Shown here piece after piece: positions 1 to 11,650 of a stretch of 64,000 nucleotides of DNA. The stretch spans positions 310,001-374,000 of the forward strand of contig QANY01004000.1 of NCBI GenBank assembly GCA_003255025.1, written 5' to 3'. The position numbers were made by a program, and so were the translations under genes. The notes below the pieces were generated by a model. That model did no database searches, was not told where the DNA came from, and saw only the letters and a program-made list of their open reading frames with translations. This DNA comes from Datisca glomerata (Eukaryota > Streptophyta > Magnoliopsida > Cucurbitales > Datiscaceae). Position 1 is the stretch's first letter; each line of letters starts with the position of its first letter.

Positions 1-387
1 GCTTACAAAAACAGTATCATTACATACTTCATGAAATGTTCTCCAACACAGTTTTTTCAATGTCGCTAACCACGATCTAGCCAGAATAATATGTGTTAAA
101 ATCTAGTAATATTGTGTTAAAATGAACACTTACTAAACCATGATCTAACAAAAATATTCTGCAAGATCATGGTCTAGCAGAACTAACAGAGATAGAGCGA
201 AATACAATATCATTGACGATGAGAAATAGAGTCACTGGGTTGAAGCTGCTTTTCGCGAAGGTCAACGGCATAGGGGGAGAGAGGGGGAGGGAGGGAGGGG
301 AGAGAGGGGGAGGGAGGGAGGGAGGGATGTCGTTGGGTTAAAGTTACTTTTCACGAAGGTTAATGACAGAGAAGGAGCGCGACCAAC
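1..387. other. Intergenic flank, no gene
   Basis: No coding potential was recognised. The distal part is purine-rich (separate repeat entry), and the last five bases (ccaac, 383-387) are the likely target-site copy of gypsy element A. Confidence 0.6.
239..369. repeat. Purine-rich low-complexity repeat
   Basis: A gggggaga/gggagg tract at about 270-326 lies between two similar segments, near 239-273 and 335-369. Both read roughly ggttRaagYtRcttttcRcgaaggt, so the block looks like an imperfect tandem duplication with a period of about 97 bp. Open frames here are low-complexity artefacts. Confidence 0.7.
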
Positions 388-579
388 TGATGAGTATGTT
401 TCACACTCATAGTTTGTTAAACTTAACTTTAATTTTGTTGGTTCTTTTGGAGCTATCGTTCGATTTATTTTTGTAGGTAAAATACTCATGTGCATTTGGG
501 TTGATTTTAAAAGACTTAGAAGAAAAAAATGCGAAGAAATCTAGAAAAGGATGGACCTGGGTAGAAGGACAAGCAGCTG

Positions 580-690
580 CTAGCTGCCAACGACCCAGCG
601 CTAGCTTCCCAGCACCTCAGTGCTAGGTAGCTAGGTAGTAAGCCAGCGCCATGACGCTGGCTTCTAGTGTCACGACGTTGGCGCGATAAC
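580..690 (+). repeat. GC-rich palindromic cluster in LTR U3
   Basis: Several variants of ccagcgctgg and gccagcg..gacgctggc are packed just upstream of the LTR TATA box. The block stands out as GC-rich in an AT-rich LTR. Related but rearranged blocks occur at 5775-5850, 39036-39180, 41165-41260 and 45505-45605 in the other LTR copies. Confidence 0.75.
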
Positions 691-735
691 GTTTTCCGTA
701 TCTTTTCTCTTATTTTTCCTTATCGAACCTTGATG

Positions 736-743
736 TATAAATA
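736..743 (+). promoter_or_regulatory. TATA box of gypsy A 5' LTR
   Basis: TATAAATA lies downstream of the GC-rich block, at the position expected for the U3/R border. The same octamer is found at the equivalent place in every LTR copy of this family in the window. Confidence 0.6.
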
Positions 744-1627
744 TAATATTTTAGATTTTTGAGGATGCTGGGGACGTGAGAGGCAGAGAAGAAAGATTTG
801 GGGAGAGGAAACAAAGACGGATCCAATCAAGAGACGGATCTAAACTTCAATTCATCATCAAATCTAATTTCTTCTTCTCTTTTCCTCTATGTTCATTAAT
901 ATTATTAAGATGTTTTTTCATCCTAATGTGTTCTAAAATTCTTATCTGAGGTTACGACGTAGCCAAATCATGGTTGTTCATATATTTAATTTTCAATACA
1001 ATCGATGTTTATTCAGTATTATTGAATGTTATAATTCATTTTTAGTGCTTGTGATCGTCTGACCAATTATTGCATGATTTTAGATTTAATTCTGAGATTG
1101 AGAAGTGACGGTTAAATTTGATCTTTGTTTATAACACCATTAGAATTTCATAAGTAAGAGATAATTATGGATCTAGTGTAATAATTATAATTTATTGTGC
1201 TTAATGAGTTTCAACTTATTGAATCTTAACAAAGATATGTGATTAGTATTTTTGATTCATTGTTATTGATGCTTGAAAAAGATTGATAATTATTTTAGAG
1301 AAATTCGCTGTCAATAATTTGATAAACATTGATTGATTGAACTTTAAAAATTTCAGCATGTTTAGTTTGGTGAAATCGGAATCACTAGATCTTTTATCTA
1401 TTCAAATTTGAATTGTTTATTTTTATCAAATTGTTATCGTTTTAGTTTAATTATAATTTTAGTTTAATTAAAACTCCCATTTTTTGTCATTCTCAAGTAG
1501 AATTAAGGTCTAGTTAATTTTAATAATTAATATCAATCACACATGTGGACGATACTCAATTTTTATAAAAATGTATTACTTGACGACGATAGTATACACT
1601 TGCGCTATAAAAATCATAACAAGTTTT

Positions 1628-1649
1628 TGGCGTCGTTGCCAGGGATTGA
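1628..1649 (+). other. Primer-binding site, tRNA-Asp type
   Basis: tggcgtcgttgccagggatt lies six bases after the LTR end. It closely matches the complement of the 3' end of plant tRNA-Asp (tggcgccgttgccggggatc). The minus-strand copy C has a closer match at 44531-44551. Confidence 0.8.
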
Positions 1650-1740
1650 TTTGTTTATTAATATTGGAGTTAGATATCCTTAATTTTACTTTGAGTCTTA
1701 ATTTTATTTATTTATAGTTTTTTACTATTTTGAATTTTCA

Positions 1741-4060
1741 GGCGTTTTCTAAGGTTTATGAGAAAATTTGGAAGCGAAAATTTGACTCTTCTAAATTTGA
1801 AGAATTGAGCGAACTTGTCCTCGTAATAGAAAAGTGAGGAGAGAAGCTTCTAAACAACCTCAAGATACCATAGAAGACACTAGAGAAAATCCTGAAATTG
1901 TGAACAACTAAAATAACTGGACGATTAAGGATTATGCTATGTCAGTGGTCAATGAGGTTGCGTCTTCCATTCAACGCCCTATTATTAATGCCACAATTTT
2001 GAGATTAAGCCGGCTATCATTCATATGGTGCAAGCAAATCAGTTCAGTGGCATGCCTAATGATGATTCAAATGTTCACATAGCTACTTTTCTCAAAATTT
2101 GTGAGACACTCAAGTATAATAATGTCGCAATTGATGCAATTAGGCTGAGATTATTCCCATTTTCACTTCGAGATAAGGCTAAGAGTTAGTTGAACTCTTT
2201 ACCCTCTGGATCAATTTCAACTAGGGATGGACTTTCTGAGAAATTTTTGGTTAAATTATTTTCACCAGCTAAAACAACCAAGATGAGGAACAAGATCACT
2301 ACTTTTGTCCAATATGATATGGAGTCTCTTTATGAAGCTTGTGAGAGGTATAAAAAGATGTTGAGAGGATGTCCACATCATGGAATCCCTAGATGGCTAC
2401 AAGTCCAAACTTTCTATAATGATTTTGGAAATTCAACGAGTACACTAATGGATGTAGTAGCATGAGGAGCTTTACTGGGAAAAAAGATTCATGGAGTTCA
2501 TGAAGTCGATGCTCTTACTGCTCAAGTAGCTACACTGTTCATGCAATTGAGCTATTTCACTGCCAATGTTAGTGCTATTCATGCTTCACGAGGATTTTGT
2601 AATTTCTGCAATGGACCTCATCTTAGTACTGAATGTCAAGCCGGTAATCCATTTGCTCATTCTCAGTCAAAACATGTTAATTTTGTTGAGAATTACAACA
2701 AGTCGAATAACCCATTATCCAACACTTATAACCAAGGGTGGCGAAATCACCCAAATTTCTCTTGGATGAATAGTCAGTGTGATGAATACACCAGTTGCTA
2801 CTCAGTCTTAATTTCAGCCTCAACAGCTTAAATTTTCTTTAGAAGATGCTCTTACCCAGCTCACAGTCAATACTACTCAATTTATGGCAAGAACAAATGC
2901 TACACTTCAGAGGCAAGAAACAAGTATTCAGAGTCAAGCTGTATCTATTCAAAATTTGAAGCTTCAAATTGGTCAACTATAAGAAATACTCACTCAAAGA
3001 CCACAAGTTTCTCTACCGAAAAACACCGAGAGGAATATAAAAGAACAAGTAAACACCATTACTCTTCGTAGTGGCAAAGAGTTAGCAGAACCTAAAAAAA
3101 TCACTGTCGAAAATTCTCATCCAATTGAAGCAGAAGGTGAGACAATGGGTGATGATATTGCCAAGAACTCAAAAAAGAAGTAAGGCAAGCCTAAGTCAAA
3201 TCTCTTTTCTAATAATCCTCCACCATATGTTTTACATATTCCATACCCTCAGCGGTTCAAAAGCAGAAATTGAATAAGCAATTTTTTAAGTTTCTTGATG
3301 TGTTTAGGAAACTACATATAAACATTCATTTTGTTGGTGCTTTGGAACAAATGTCTAGCTATATCAAATTCATGATGGATATTCTATCAAACAAGAGAAA
3401 GCTAGAGGAGTATGAGACAGTTACACTTACTGAGGAGTGTAGTGCTCTTTTGCCTTGTGAGTTTTACTATTTCTTGCACCATTGAGAATTCATATTTTGA
3501 AAAGGCTTTATATGATCTTGATGCTTGTATAAATTTGGTGCCGTATTTAGTTTACAAGAAGCTAGGTCTTGGAGAAGCTAAGTTCACGAAGGTATCTTTA
3601 TAGTTAGTTTATCGGTCTATCAGATATCCATTGAGAATTATTGATGATGTTTTGGTAAAGGTGGATAAATTTATTTTCCAAGCTGATTTTATTGTTCTTG
3701 ACATGGTGGAAAACCAATAAATCCTAATTATTCTTGGTAGACCATTTTTAGCTACGGGAGAACTCTCATTGATGTGTAAAAAGAGGAACTTATTCTGAGA
3801 GTGTAAGATGATCAGGTAAACCTAGACACCTACCATTTATTGAATAACCATTGGTGTTAGACCTCCACCTTCGATACACCTTTATGGGAGAAATATCCAC
3901 TTTGCCTGTCATTATCTCTACTTTGTTAAATGGTGAACAAGAAGATAAGCTGTTGAGGGTGTTGAGAGAGTAACAGACAGTCTTAGGCTGGTCGATTTCT
4001 GACACAAAAGGATTTCTAAAGTCAGTGGACAACGGATGAAGCCTAGATGATCATTATGTC
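1741..4060 (+). pseudogene. Gag-protease remnant of gypsy A
   Basis: Open pieces separated by stops and frameshifts reproduce a plant Ty3/gypsy gag and aspartic protease. In order: a gag N-terminus near 1741; the capsid-like part (2190-2465, with WLQVQTFYNDFGN); a zinc knuckle CNFCNGPHLSTEC inside 2541-2831; and the protease linker (3270-3485, starting NKQFFKFLDVF). The retropepsin region at about 3480-3600 has DLDACIN where an active enzyme would show a D-S/T-G-type triad. After 3720 the text matches the end of the protease domain, then meets the deletion seam at 3990-4100. No uninterrupted protein can be made. Confidence 0.85.
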
Positions 4061-4109
4061 TCGCTGAAGACATTAAAGTAAGCGCTACCGAGAGGCAACC
4101 CAATTTTAT

Positions 4110-5562
4110 TTCTGTTATTTCATTTTTTATTTTTTTAATTATTTTTTTTTGCTTATTTTATTTTTCTTCAGGTTTTTATATTAAAAAAATTATGGACAAA
4201 CTTGGCTCATGCACCACTTTCCCCTCAATTGGAGGAAATATGAACATGAATAGTACATAGAATGACGAGAATGATAACTCATCATTATTCAGGGAAGTCC
4301 TCTTTACTTACTCCTTTTACATATTTTTTTTCATTGTGGACAATGAAAGTTTTTAGTTTGGGGGTGGTGGTTTTAATTAAAATTTAATTTTTTGGGCGTC
4401 CTATAGTAGACAACACTAACACCTATGTTGAGATTGGTTTTAAATTATTGATAGCTTTGGAAAAATGATGAATTTGTGTATCCGTATGTGTTTTAACCAA
4501 TTATTGATTTGCATTTCACTAAAGATTCCTGACATATTGAGCACCTAGCCATGAATGTTTGATCATCTTTTTGCTTAGAGAAGGTTTATGTGACTTAAAT
4601 ATATTATGATCTCATAATAATTTTAGAACCAATTTGATTGTTGTTCGAGGTGAAATTCTAGGCCACGCTTCACTTAGGACATGATTTAGGCCATCTTTGG
4701 CCCGTTTGAGCTTTTCAAGTCAAACTGTGCATAATTATTTTTCTAATCATCCATGTTGAGTAATTAGTCATTTTTTATCACCCATGACAATTTCGTAATC
4801 TTATAAAAAGTTTTCCCTAGTAACCCTTTTTACTTATAGTATTTGGATGTTCTAGGAAAATACTTGGAGCTATAAAAATCAGGGTGGATGGGAGGAGTTT
4901 CGATATAAAAAAAATTATGAATAAGTTTGATTTCGTAGCCTCTTGAACTTGAGTGACTAAGCTCGAAGGGGTGTCTTAAAACCTAATACCCTAAGACCAA
5001 CTGGTTTGGGAGTTATTAGCTGAAAGATCGTTAAGGAAAATAGAAGCTTAAGGAAATCAAGTTAAAAAAAGGTTGAGTATGGTTGATAATTCAAGAGTTT
5101 GAATGATAAGTTTGGGGGTATGACAAGATGAGTTGAGTTAAGCTCGTTGATTCCTAGTCATACATTACAAGCCTACGAAAGTTCTAATGATCAAAAGAGT
5201 TGTGGTTTGCCTGCATTAGAGGAGAGTGGCATGAAAAATTAGACTTCAAATCCATTTATAGATTATTGGATCCGTTTTTGTGAGACTTGGTTACATAAAC
5301 TCATTTGAGATAAAGAAGTTGGACGACTTAAGATAACACACACGCACTCAGGATTTTACAAAGTGTAATGTAGGTTGGTGTTTGTGTTGAAAATTCTTTA
5401 TGATCACAATTCAAAAACTTTTCTTGGGTTATCGTTATTTTGAACTCTCTTAGGCATGTTTAGTTAGTCGAAACGTTTCGTCACTTGATCCGTTGTTTTG
5501 CTAAATTATAGTTTATTATTTCTTTATTTGATTTTTTTGTTTTATTTTACTTGAGGACTAGC
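4110..5562 (+). other. Non-coding 3' spacer of gypsy A
   Basis: About 1.45 kb without coding signal between the deletion seam and the polypurine tract. It is shared with the B and C copies: for example 4200-4380 matches the reverse complement of 40440-40625 and 41880-42065. It is therefore a real part of the element, not later host DNA. Confidence 0.7.
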
Positions 5563-5585
5563 AAAAAGTTAAGTTTGAGGGTATT
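5563..5585 (+). other. Polypurine tract of gypsy A
   Basis: aaaaagttaagtttgagggt ends three bases before the 3' LTR. The reverse-complement equivalent at 39368-39390 precedes the LTR of copy B. Confidence 0.7.
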
Positions 5586-6773
5586 TGATGAGTGTGTTTC
5601 ACACTCATATTTTAGTTAATCTTAACTTTAATTTTGTTGGTCCTTTTAGAGTTATTGCTTGATTTATTTTTGTTTATTTTTAGTTTTGTAGATAAAATAT
5701 TCTTGTGCATTTGGGTTGATTTAAAAGACTTTGAAGAAAAAAATGTGAAGAAATCGAGAAAATGATGGACCTGGGCAAAAGAACCAGCGCCCCAGCGCTG
5801 GGTGCAAGCAGCTGCCAGCTGCCAGCGTTCCAGCTCTGCGACGCTGGCGTGATAACATATTTTGCATTTTCTCCTATTTGGTCCTTATTGAATCCTAGTG
5901 TATAAATAGAATATTTTAGGTTTTTGAGGGCGCTAGGGACGTAGAGGTAGAGGAGAAAGCTTTTGGAAGAGGAAACAAAGACAGATCCAATCAGGAGACG
6001 AATCTAAACTTCAATTCGTCCTCAAATCTAATTTTTTCTTCTCTTTTCATCTATGTTCATGAATATTATTAGGGTTTTTTCTCATTCTAAAATGTTCTAA
6101 GTTTCTTATCTAGGGCCACGACGTGGCCAAACCATGATTGTTCATATATTTTGGTTTTTAATTCAATCGATGTTTATTCAATATTATTGAGTGTTATAAT
6201 CCATTCTTAATACTTGTGATCGTCCGGCCAAATATTGCATGGTTTTAGATTTAATTCTGAAACTGAGAAGTGATGGTTAAATTTGATCATTGTTTATAAC
6301 ACCATTAGAATTTCATAAGTTAGAAATAATTATAGATCTAGTGTAGTAATTATAATTTCCTGTGTTTAATGAGTTTCAACTTATTGAATCTTGTCAGAGA
6401 TGTGAGATTAGTATTTTTGATTCATTGTTATCAATGCTTGAAAAAGATTGATAATTACTTTAAAGAAATTCGCTGTCAATAATTTGATAAATATTGATTG
6501 GTTGAGTTCTAGAATTTTCAGCATGTTTGGTTTGGTGAAATCAGAATCCCTAGATCTTTTATCTATTCAAATTTGAATTATTTATCTTTATCAAATCTTT
6601 ATCATTTTAGTTCAATTAAAACTCCCAATTTTTCGTCATTCTCAATTAGAATTAAGGTCTAGTTAATTTCAATAATTAAATACCAATCAATCCTGTGGAC
6701 GATACTCTATTTTTATAAAAATTTATTACTTGACGACAATAATGTACACTTGTACCATAGAAAAATTGTAACA
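5586..6773 (+). repeat. 3' LTR of gypsy A
   Basis: It begins TGATGAGTGTG and ends TTGTAACA. TATAAATA at 5901-5908 is preceded by a shorter version of the GC-rich palindromic block (5775-5850). It aligns along its whole length with 388-1621. Confidence 0.9.
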
Positions 6774-7055
6774 GCAACAACTAGCGACATAGAGTGAGAG
6801 AGAGAGAGAGAGAGAGAAAGAGAGATTTGTTGAAGGAGATGGAGGGTTTTGAAGGAGTGCGGCTACCGATAGAGAAGAGTTGATGGTGAGAGAGAGAGGC
6901 ACTAGGTTGAAGGAGATGGAGGGTTTTGAAGGGGATAAAAGAAAAAGAGATAACAAACTCTTTGGTAGGGGACTCAAATTAAATCAAGATATAATGGGCA
7001 AATAAGACTTTTACCTCCTATAACAAGCCAATAATCGTTGAAATGATTCTCTACG
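6774..7055. repeat. GA microsatellite and duplicated purine segment
   Basis: A (GA)n tract at about 6793-6827 is followed by two copies of gaaggagatggagggttttg (about 6832 and 6911) roughly 79 bp apart, each preceded by an agagagag stretch. No gene is visible. Confidence 0.7.
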
Positions 7056-8755
7056 GGGCCGTTTGGTATGGGTAAAATAAGAATGCTGGAAAAGTTAAGT
7101 TGATGGAAAAGTTAGATAACAAGATATTAAGATTACCATATTTGGTGACGTGAAAAAAGTTATTGGAAATTATGATTTATTTGTTTGGTATGTATGATAT
7201 TTGAGTAAAATTGTGCGAGAAAGTTGTTGAAAAAGTTATATAAATTATATTAAAGTAATAAATTATTTATTATTTATAGTTTCTTTTTTATCAACTNTAA
7301 AATAATTTTTTACTTACGTCGTACAAATAAATTCAATGACAAAATAAATTATTCAAAATTACATAGCAAAATTGTATAGAAGTTCTCTATTATCAACTAC
7401 TAAAATATCTTAATAATTCATGCCTTGTTTGATTAATTTTCTCTGATATTGTAAATTAACCATCATACAAATTTTCTCTTTATATATAAAAATAAATCTA
7501 ATATAAATAATCGTCATTTATATTAACACATTAAAATATATGATAATACATAACATTTTTCCAGTTCCATGTACTTTTATTCAGTAGATATGTATATCAT
7601 GGTTATCAAATCTTTCCGCTCCGGCATGAATGGACAAAATATTTTAGTTCTACTACAGAAACAAAACAGAACAATGATGTAATTTTTTTTATATTTTGGT
7701 TAAATATAATCTAAAAGTGAACATAAATGTTTGAGAGACCCCCAATTTGTGGTTTCGTCCCACGGGTCCAATTCACCACACAAAAATTGAAACGTAATAA
7801 ACGATCCAGTTATATTCTTCTTTATAAATTTAATATTTTTTAAATATCGATAGTTTATGAATAATATTTATTTTAAGGAAGGAACTAATTTTAATTTCAA
7901 AAAAATATTTGATATTATTAATATATGATTTTTATGACAGTGGTCTTGGGAAAATCTTTGCGGAGCGGTCCCTCTGCATCAGGCGTTTCGAGAAAAAGAA
8001 GTTTTGTCTCTTTTTTCCCTCATTTGAAGAAAACAGTAGTACAATTCTCGATGAAATCAGTATTTTCGCGGAGGTTGCATGCATGGGCTAGGAGAGCTAT
8101 TAGGAGGTTCTTCCTATATGAAGACATAAGCTTTTATGCAGTTAGGAACACTTCATACTACCAGCTCATGTTTATGCTGTAGCAGTTTTTGGGTGTGGGA
8201 TGCTCGTTTAACCTCTGTATTCATCTCATTCCTTATTTACTTGGGTGCATGTATACTAATCATTTAGATTTTAGATTTTGTATATATGAAGACTTTATCT
8301 ATTCTTAATTCAAACTTAATATTTTATTTCATTCATTTCAATTAACGTGCATATCTTATCTCACGAGATGATCCTGAGACGAGTTGGCAGACGAGTCGGA
8401 AGGGACGAAAAAAATCTCAAAAATCGATATCAAGACCGTTTCGGCTCCACCGGGATCCCAATATTTTATGACACTTTTGTGAGGCTTTGATCTTGAAGAA
8501 AATAAAATATCAAAATCAAGTAGAAATAATTGAAACAAATATTGATATTTTTATGGGGATTTGAGAAAATAAAAGTTATTTTAAAAAATGTGTATATATG
8601 TTGTAAAAGAAAATTATTTGGTAAAGTGAATTTTTATAGGAAAGTGCTAGGGAAAGTAATGTGAAATTATTATTTTACCAGGCTAAATAATTTCATCATG
8701 ACAAATGAGAATACTTGTAACAAACATGAAAAAGTGTTTACCATGAAAAATCAAA
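7056..8755. mobile_element. Possible TIR-type DNA element (weak)
   Basis: The left edge ggggccgtttggtat resembles the terminal repeats of many plant MITEs. The reverse complement of the right edge (ggtagtttgttttt, near 8750) matches it only loosely, and no target duplication was seen. A segment at 7909-8181 is open in two frames and GC-richer than its surroundings; the clearest frame is from 7925. I do not recognise a protein in it. An N lies at 7297. This could equally be unrelated intergenic DNA. Confidence 0.25.
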
Positions 8756-9143
8756 AACAAACTACCCTTAAATCATAATTTCGTTATATGCGTTGGCAAA
8801 GGTTCTTCTCAAATAAATTTCTCTAGATTCAAACCTTCATTCACAACATTGATCTCCTTTTAGTGCCCCAATATTAAAGAACCTATATGAATCTGTGCAA
8901 GTAAAATTGGATCAGAAAATGACCAAATATGTACAGTTTCACCTATTTATTTGCATGCCAAAAAAACTCTCTGTTGGGTAACGAGACTCGATTTTATGAT
9001 TCTTCATAAAGAGAATTCATTGGTGGAAAAGACCCAATTGATTGGAGAAGAAGACCTACTACGTGGGCAGCTAAGTTCGCGAGCCCGGACACCTCTGTTC
9101 TTGAGCAACACTACGTGGTGAAATGAGTACGTGAGCTCATTAC

Positions 9144-10072
9144 GAGTTTGTTTGATAATCAGAATAGTATTGGATAATATTGTATTAAATCTGTTAGATT
9201 AGACTGTACTGTAATGTACTAGATTAAATAGTATTGTTGAGTGTTAGGTGGTGTATTAGTTAAAAAGTGTATTACTTGTACAATGTTTGACACATTATAT
9301 TATTGAATTATAAAATTGTTTGCCGTAAATTGATTTACATAATTTTTTTAAAAACTCATTAACATGTTATTTTATATCTTCAACTACATACTAAATTCTC
9401 ATTCATGCTATCAAAAAAACGTAATAATAAAACATATCTCAATCAATAATAAAAAAAATCTCAAGACAAATATCAAAGATTTCATTAAACAATAATAAAA
9501 AAAGTTAGAATAAACAATGGTTTTGGTTGCCTATTTTTTATGACAGAAGTTTGGTTGCCTATTTGGCTTCAACCAAAAAGACCATTTTTATTTTTTAATC
9601 TGTAAAAGGTAGAGAAAATAAACAAGAAGATGAACTGGGGTCTCTTTTTCGTAGAAAACTGGTTAGTATTTTTTTCTTTATTTCCTTCGAAGATCATTTT
9701 TTTCTTATGTATTTCCTTCAGAAATCTGAATGCTATTTTGCAAAATGAATGAAAAACAATCAGAGAAGAAGAAGAAAATCAGAGAAAAAGAAGAAGAAAA
9801 TCAGAGAAGAAGAATTAGAAGAAGATGAGGAAGAGCTCACCGGCGACGATGAAGTGTGGAGATTTCTGGCGGCCTTGGGAGGTCTCTCGGAGGCATGTGG
9901 TCGCTTGTTTGGTAAGGGCTTCCAAAATTTTCGAGCTTCATGCAGTACTGTTTAGTCCCTCCTTTTAGGAGCGGACTAATTAATACAGGATCAATTTCAA
10001 ATCAAACGTTATACAATATTAAAATAATATCTAATCTTTAGTATTGTTCCGTACTGACTACCAAACGAGCCC
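9144..10072. mobile_element. Non-autonomous TIR element, about 0.93 kb
   Basis: The left end gagtttgtttgataatcag and the reverse complement of the right end, gggctcgtttggtagtcag, agree at 15 of 19 positions and continue into weaker AT-rich similarity. A target-site duplication could not be confirmed, so the superfamily is open. Inside, 9749-9955 encodes a 68-residue open frame starting with a Lys/Arg/Glu-rich stretch and ending in a GC-richer WRFLAALGGLSEACGRLFGK part. This may be a captured host exon piece or chance, with no recognised product. Confidence 0.5.
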
Positions 10073-10124
10073 TATGTGAGCAAATGAGTGGGCGAGCCCA
10101 ATAGGTAGAGTAAATGAGCTCACT

Positions 10125-10265
10125 ACTTACACAAAATGGATAAGAGAGTTTGTGAGTCACTCTATGTACACAGCAAGCAAGGTGAACACGTGAGACAACT
10201 ACTTACACAAGGGCAAGTGAGTTTGTGAGTCACTCTATGTATGCAAGGTGGACACCTGAGCCTAC
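10125..10265. repeat. Imperfect tandem duplication
   Basis: Two units starting acttacacaa share gagtttgtgagtcactctatgta and a following caaggtg.acac.tgag segment. The unit is about 65-75 bp. No gene is seen around it. Confidence 0.65.
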
Positions 10266-10588
10266 TACGAAGTCAAGTGGTCCACTACGTATCCAACAAT
10301 GGCCTAAGGAAGCCCAACAATGTACGTGGTTGCACGACTAACCAGGCAAACAAAGTTCATAATAATATGTCTGCTCTCTTGGGAAAAGAAAATCTTAAGC
10401 TATAGGCACGTCATAACGGTTCAGAATAAAAATCTACATTTCACTTCGACGCCATCAACGCTAGAGGCCATAATAAATGCTTCATTTGACTTGTTTCCTC
10501 TTGTTGAATGGAAGAATACCACGACGTTAGAGAGCGAGAAGTCATAAACTAAAATGGAGAAAGGTCTCGTCTATCACCGCCAGCTACC

Positions 10589-10915
10589 ATGATTACAATG
10601 ATGAACATGCCGGCGAGAAGCTTTCGCATGTCACGGGAGCTCATGGCAATCATGACTACAATGATGAACATGTCGGCTAGTAGCTGTCACATGTCACGGG
10701 AATTCATGGCTACCATGACTACAATGATGAAATTGCCGATGAGTAGCTGTCACATGTTACGGGAACTCAAGATGAGGTCGATAAATGGAGGAGTTACAAT
10801 GGAGGAAGAGGGGGAGATCAAGGGAAACCACCTTCGTCATCTGTTTTTACCTCCGTCCAAAACTCATCCTAGAAATTTTTCCCTCATAACGCTCCATAGA
10901 GCTTTCAGGGTCTAG
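10589..10915 (+). other. ORF spanning three 63-bp tandem repeats
   Basis: Three 63-bp units start at 10589, 10652 and 10715, each beginning atgaYtacaatgatgaa. They give a 21-residue periodicity (MITMMNMP, MTTMMNMS, MTTMMKLP) in a 108-residue open frame. The alternative frame reads H-D-Y-N-D-E repeats broken by stops. Because the unit is a multiple of three, an open frame could survive by chance. No protein family is recognised, and coding status is doubtful. Confidence 0.35.
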
Positions 10916-11215
10916 GCTATATATACTCCCATGGAGTATTATGACCCCACTGGATAAACTAAAATCTGTTATACACGATTTTTTTTGCCATTTTTATATT
11001 TGCGACCCCATTAAAATTAAAATGAGAACCACTAAAACTTTCATGTTTAGTCTTTTTTTTTGGGTTTAGTCCCACTGAATTTCGGTTTTAACCGCAATTG
11101 GAATTAATTTTTCTTTCATTCCTTTACTCTCTTCCCCATTTCTTCGACTCTCACACCAGCCTTCAATCCCTAACCTTAACCCATTCTACTCACTTGTAAT
11201 ATTATTGTACTAACT
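10916..11215. other. Intergenic, nothing recognised
   Basis: AT-rich sequence without coding signal up to the target-site copy of copia F (atggc, 11216-11220). Confidence 0.6.
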
Positions 11216-11220
11216 ATGGC

Positions 11221-11636
11221 TGTTGGAAAATCTTAACGTAGACTTATGTTAATGTATTATTGCATTTGATAAAAAACAGGTTGATGAATAGTTCTTGTCC
11301 GTTAAGAACCAATTAAACAAGTGAACTCATAGTATTGGGCTTAACATCTCATATTGAGCAGTCTAGCTTGACAAAATAGTGTGAGCTATATATTTTACAG
11401 AGATCCACGATGTGAGACTTTGCTTACCTCATCACACGCTGCCATAAGGGATTGGTGTTAGAGAGGAATATCTAGTCTTGTTGTACTGTATAACGATTAT
11501 CGATACGATAAATTAAATATGTACACAATTAGATTCTCTAATTCTATTTGGCGTTCTATTTTTATGTACGATTCAATACGAATATATAATTATAAGATTT
11601 CTTTAAATATTTTAAAAATCTCTACATATGGTATCA
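11221..11636 (+). repeat. 5' LTR of copia F
   Basis: 416 bp, TG...CA ends, directly before the primer-binding site. It lacks the (TA)n segment found in the 3' LTR. Confidence 0.9.
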
Positions 11637-11638
11637 GA

Positions 11639-11650
11639 GTCAATCATATA
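11639..11650 (+). other. Primer-binding site, initiator tRNA-Met type
   Basis: tggtatcagagt two bases after the LTR end is the usual plant copia primer site complementary to initiator tRNA-Met. Confidence 0.85.

Larger units (their letters stand above)
388..1621 (+). repeat. 5' LTR of gypsy A
   Basis: It begins TGATGAGTATG and ends ATCATAACA, next to the primer-binding site. It is 1234 bp long, against 1188 bp for the 3' copy. Its U3 part holds a GC-rich palindromic cluster followed by a TATA box, and it lacks a short T-rich segment present near 5680 in the 3' copy. Confidence 0.9.
388..6773 (+). mobile_element. Ty3/gypsy retrotransposon A, gag-protease only
   Basis: Two similar LTRs (388-1621 and 5586-6773), each starting TGATGAG and ending ACA, enclose a tRNA-Asp-type primer site, a decayed gag-protease region and a purine tract. 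Flanks are ccaac (383-387) and gcaac (6774-6778), a 4-of-5 target-site match. The gag style, single CX2CX3HX4C knuckle and tRNA-Asp primer site fit the Athila/Tat side of plant Ty3/gypsy; lineage is inferred. Reverse transcriptase, RNase H and integrase are absent: protease-side sequence runs straight into the 3' spacer near 3990-4100, with the same seam as copies B and C. The LTRs differ at roughly one base in eight over the first 85 bp by eye, so the insertion is old. Confidence 0.9.
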
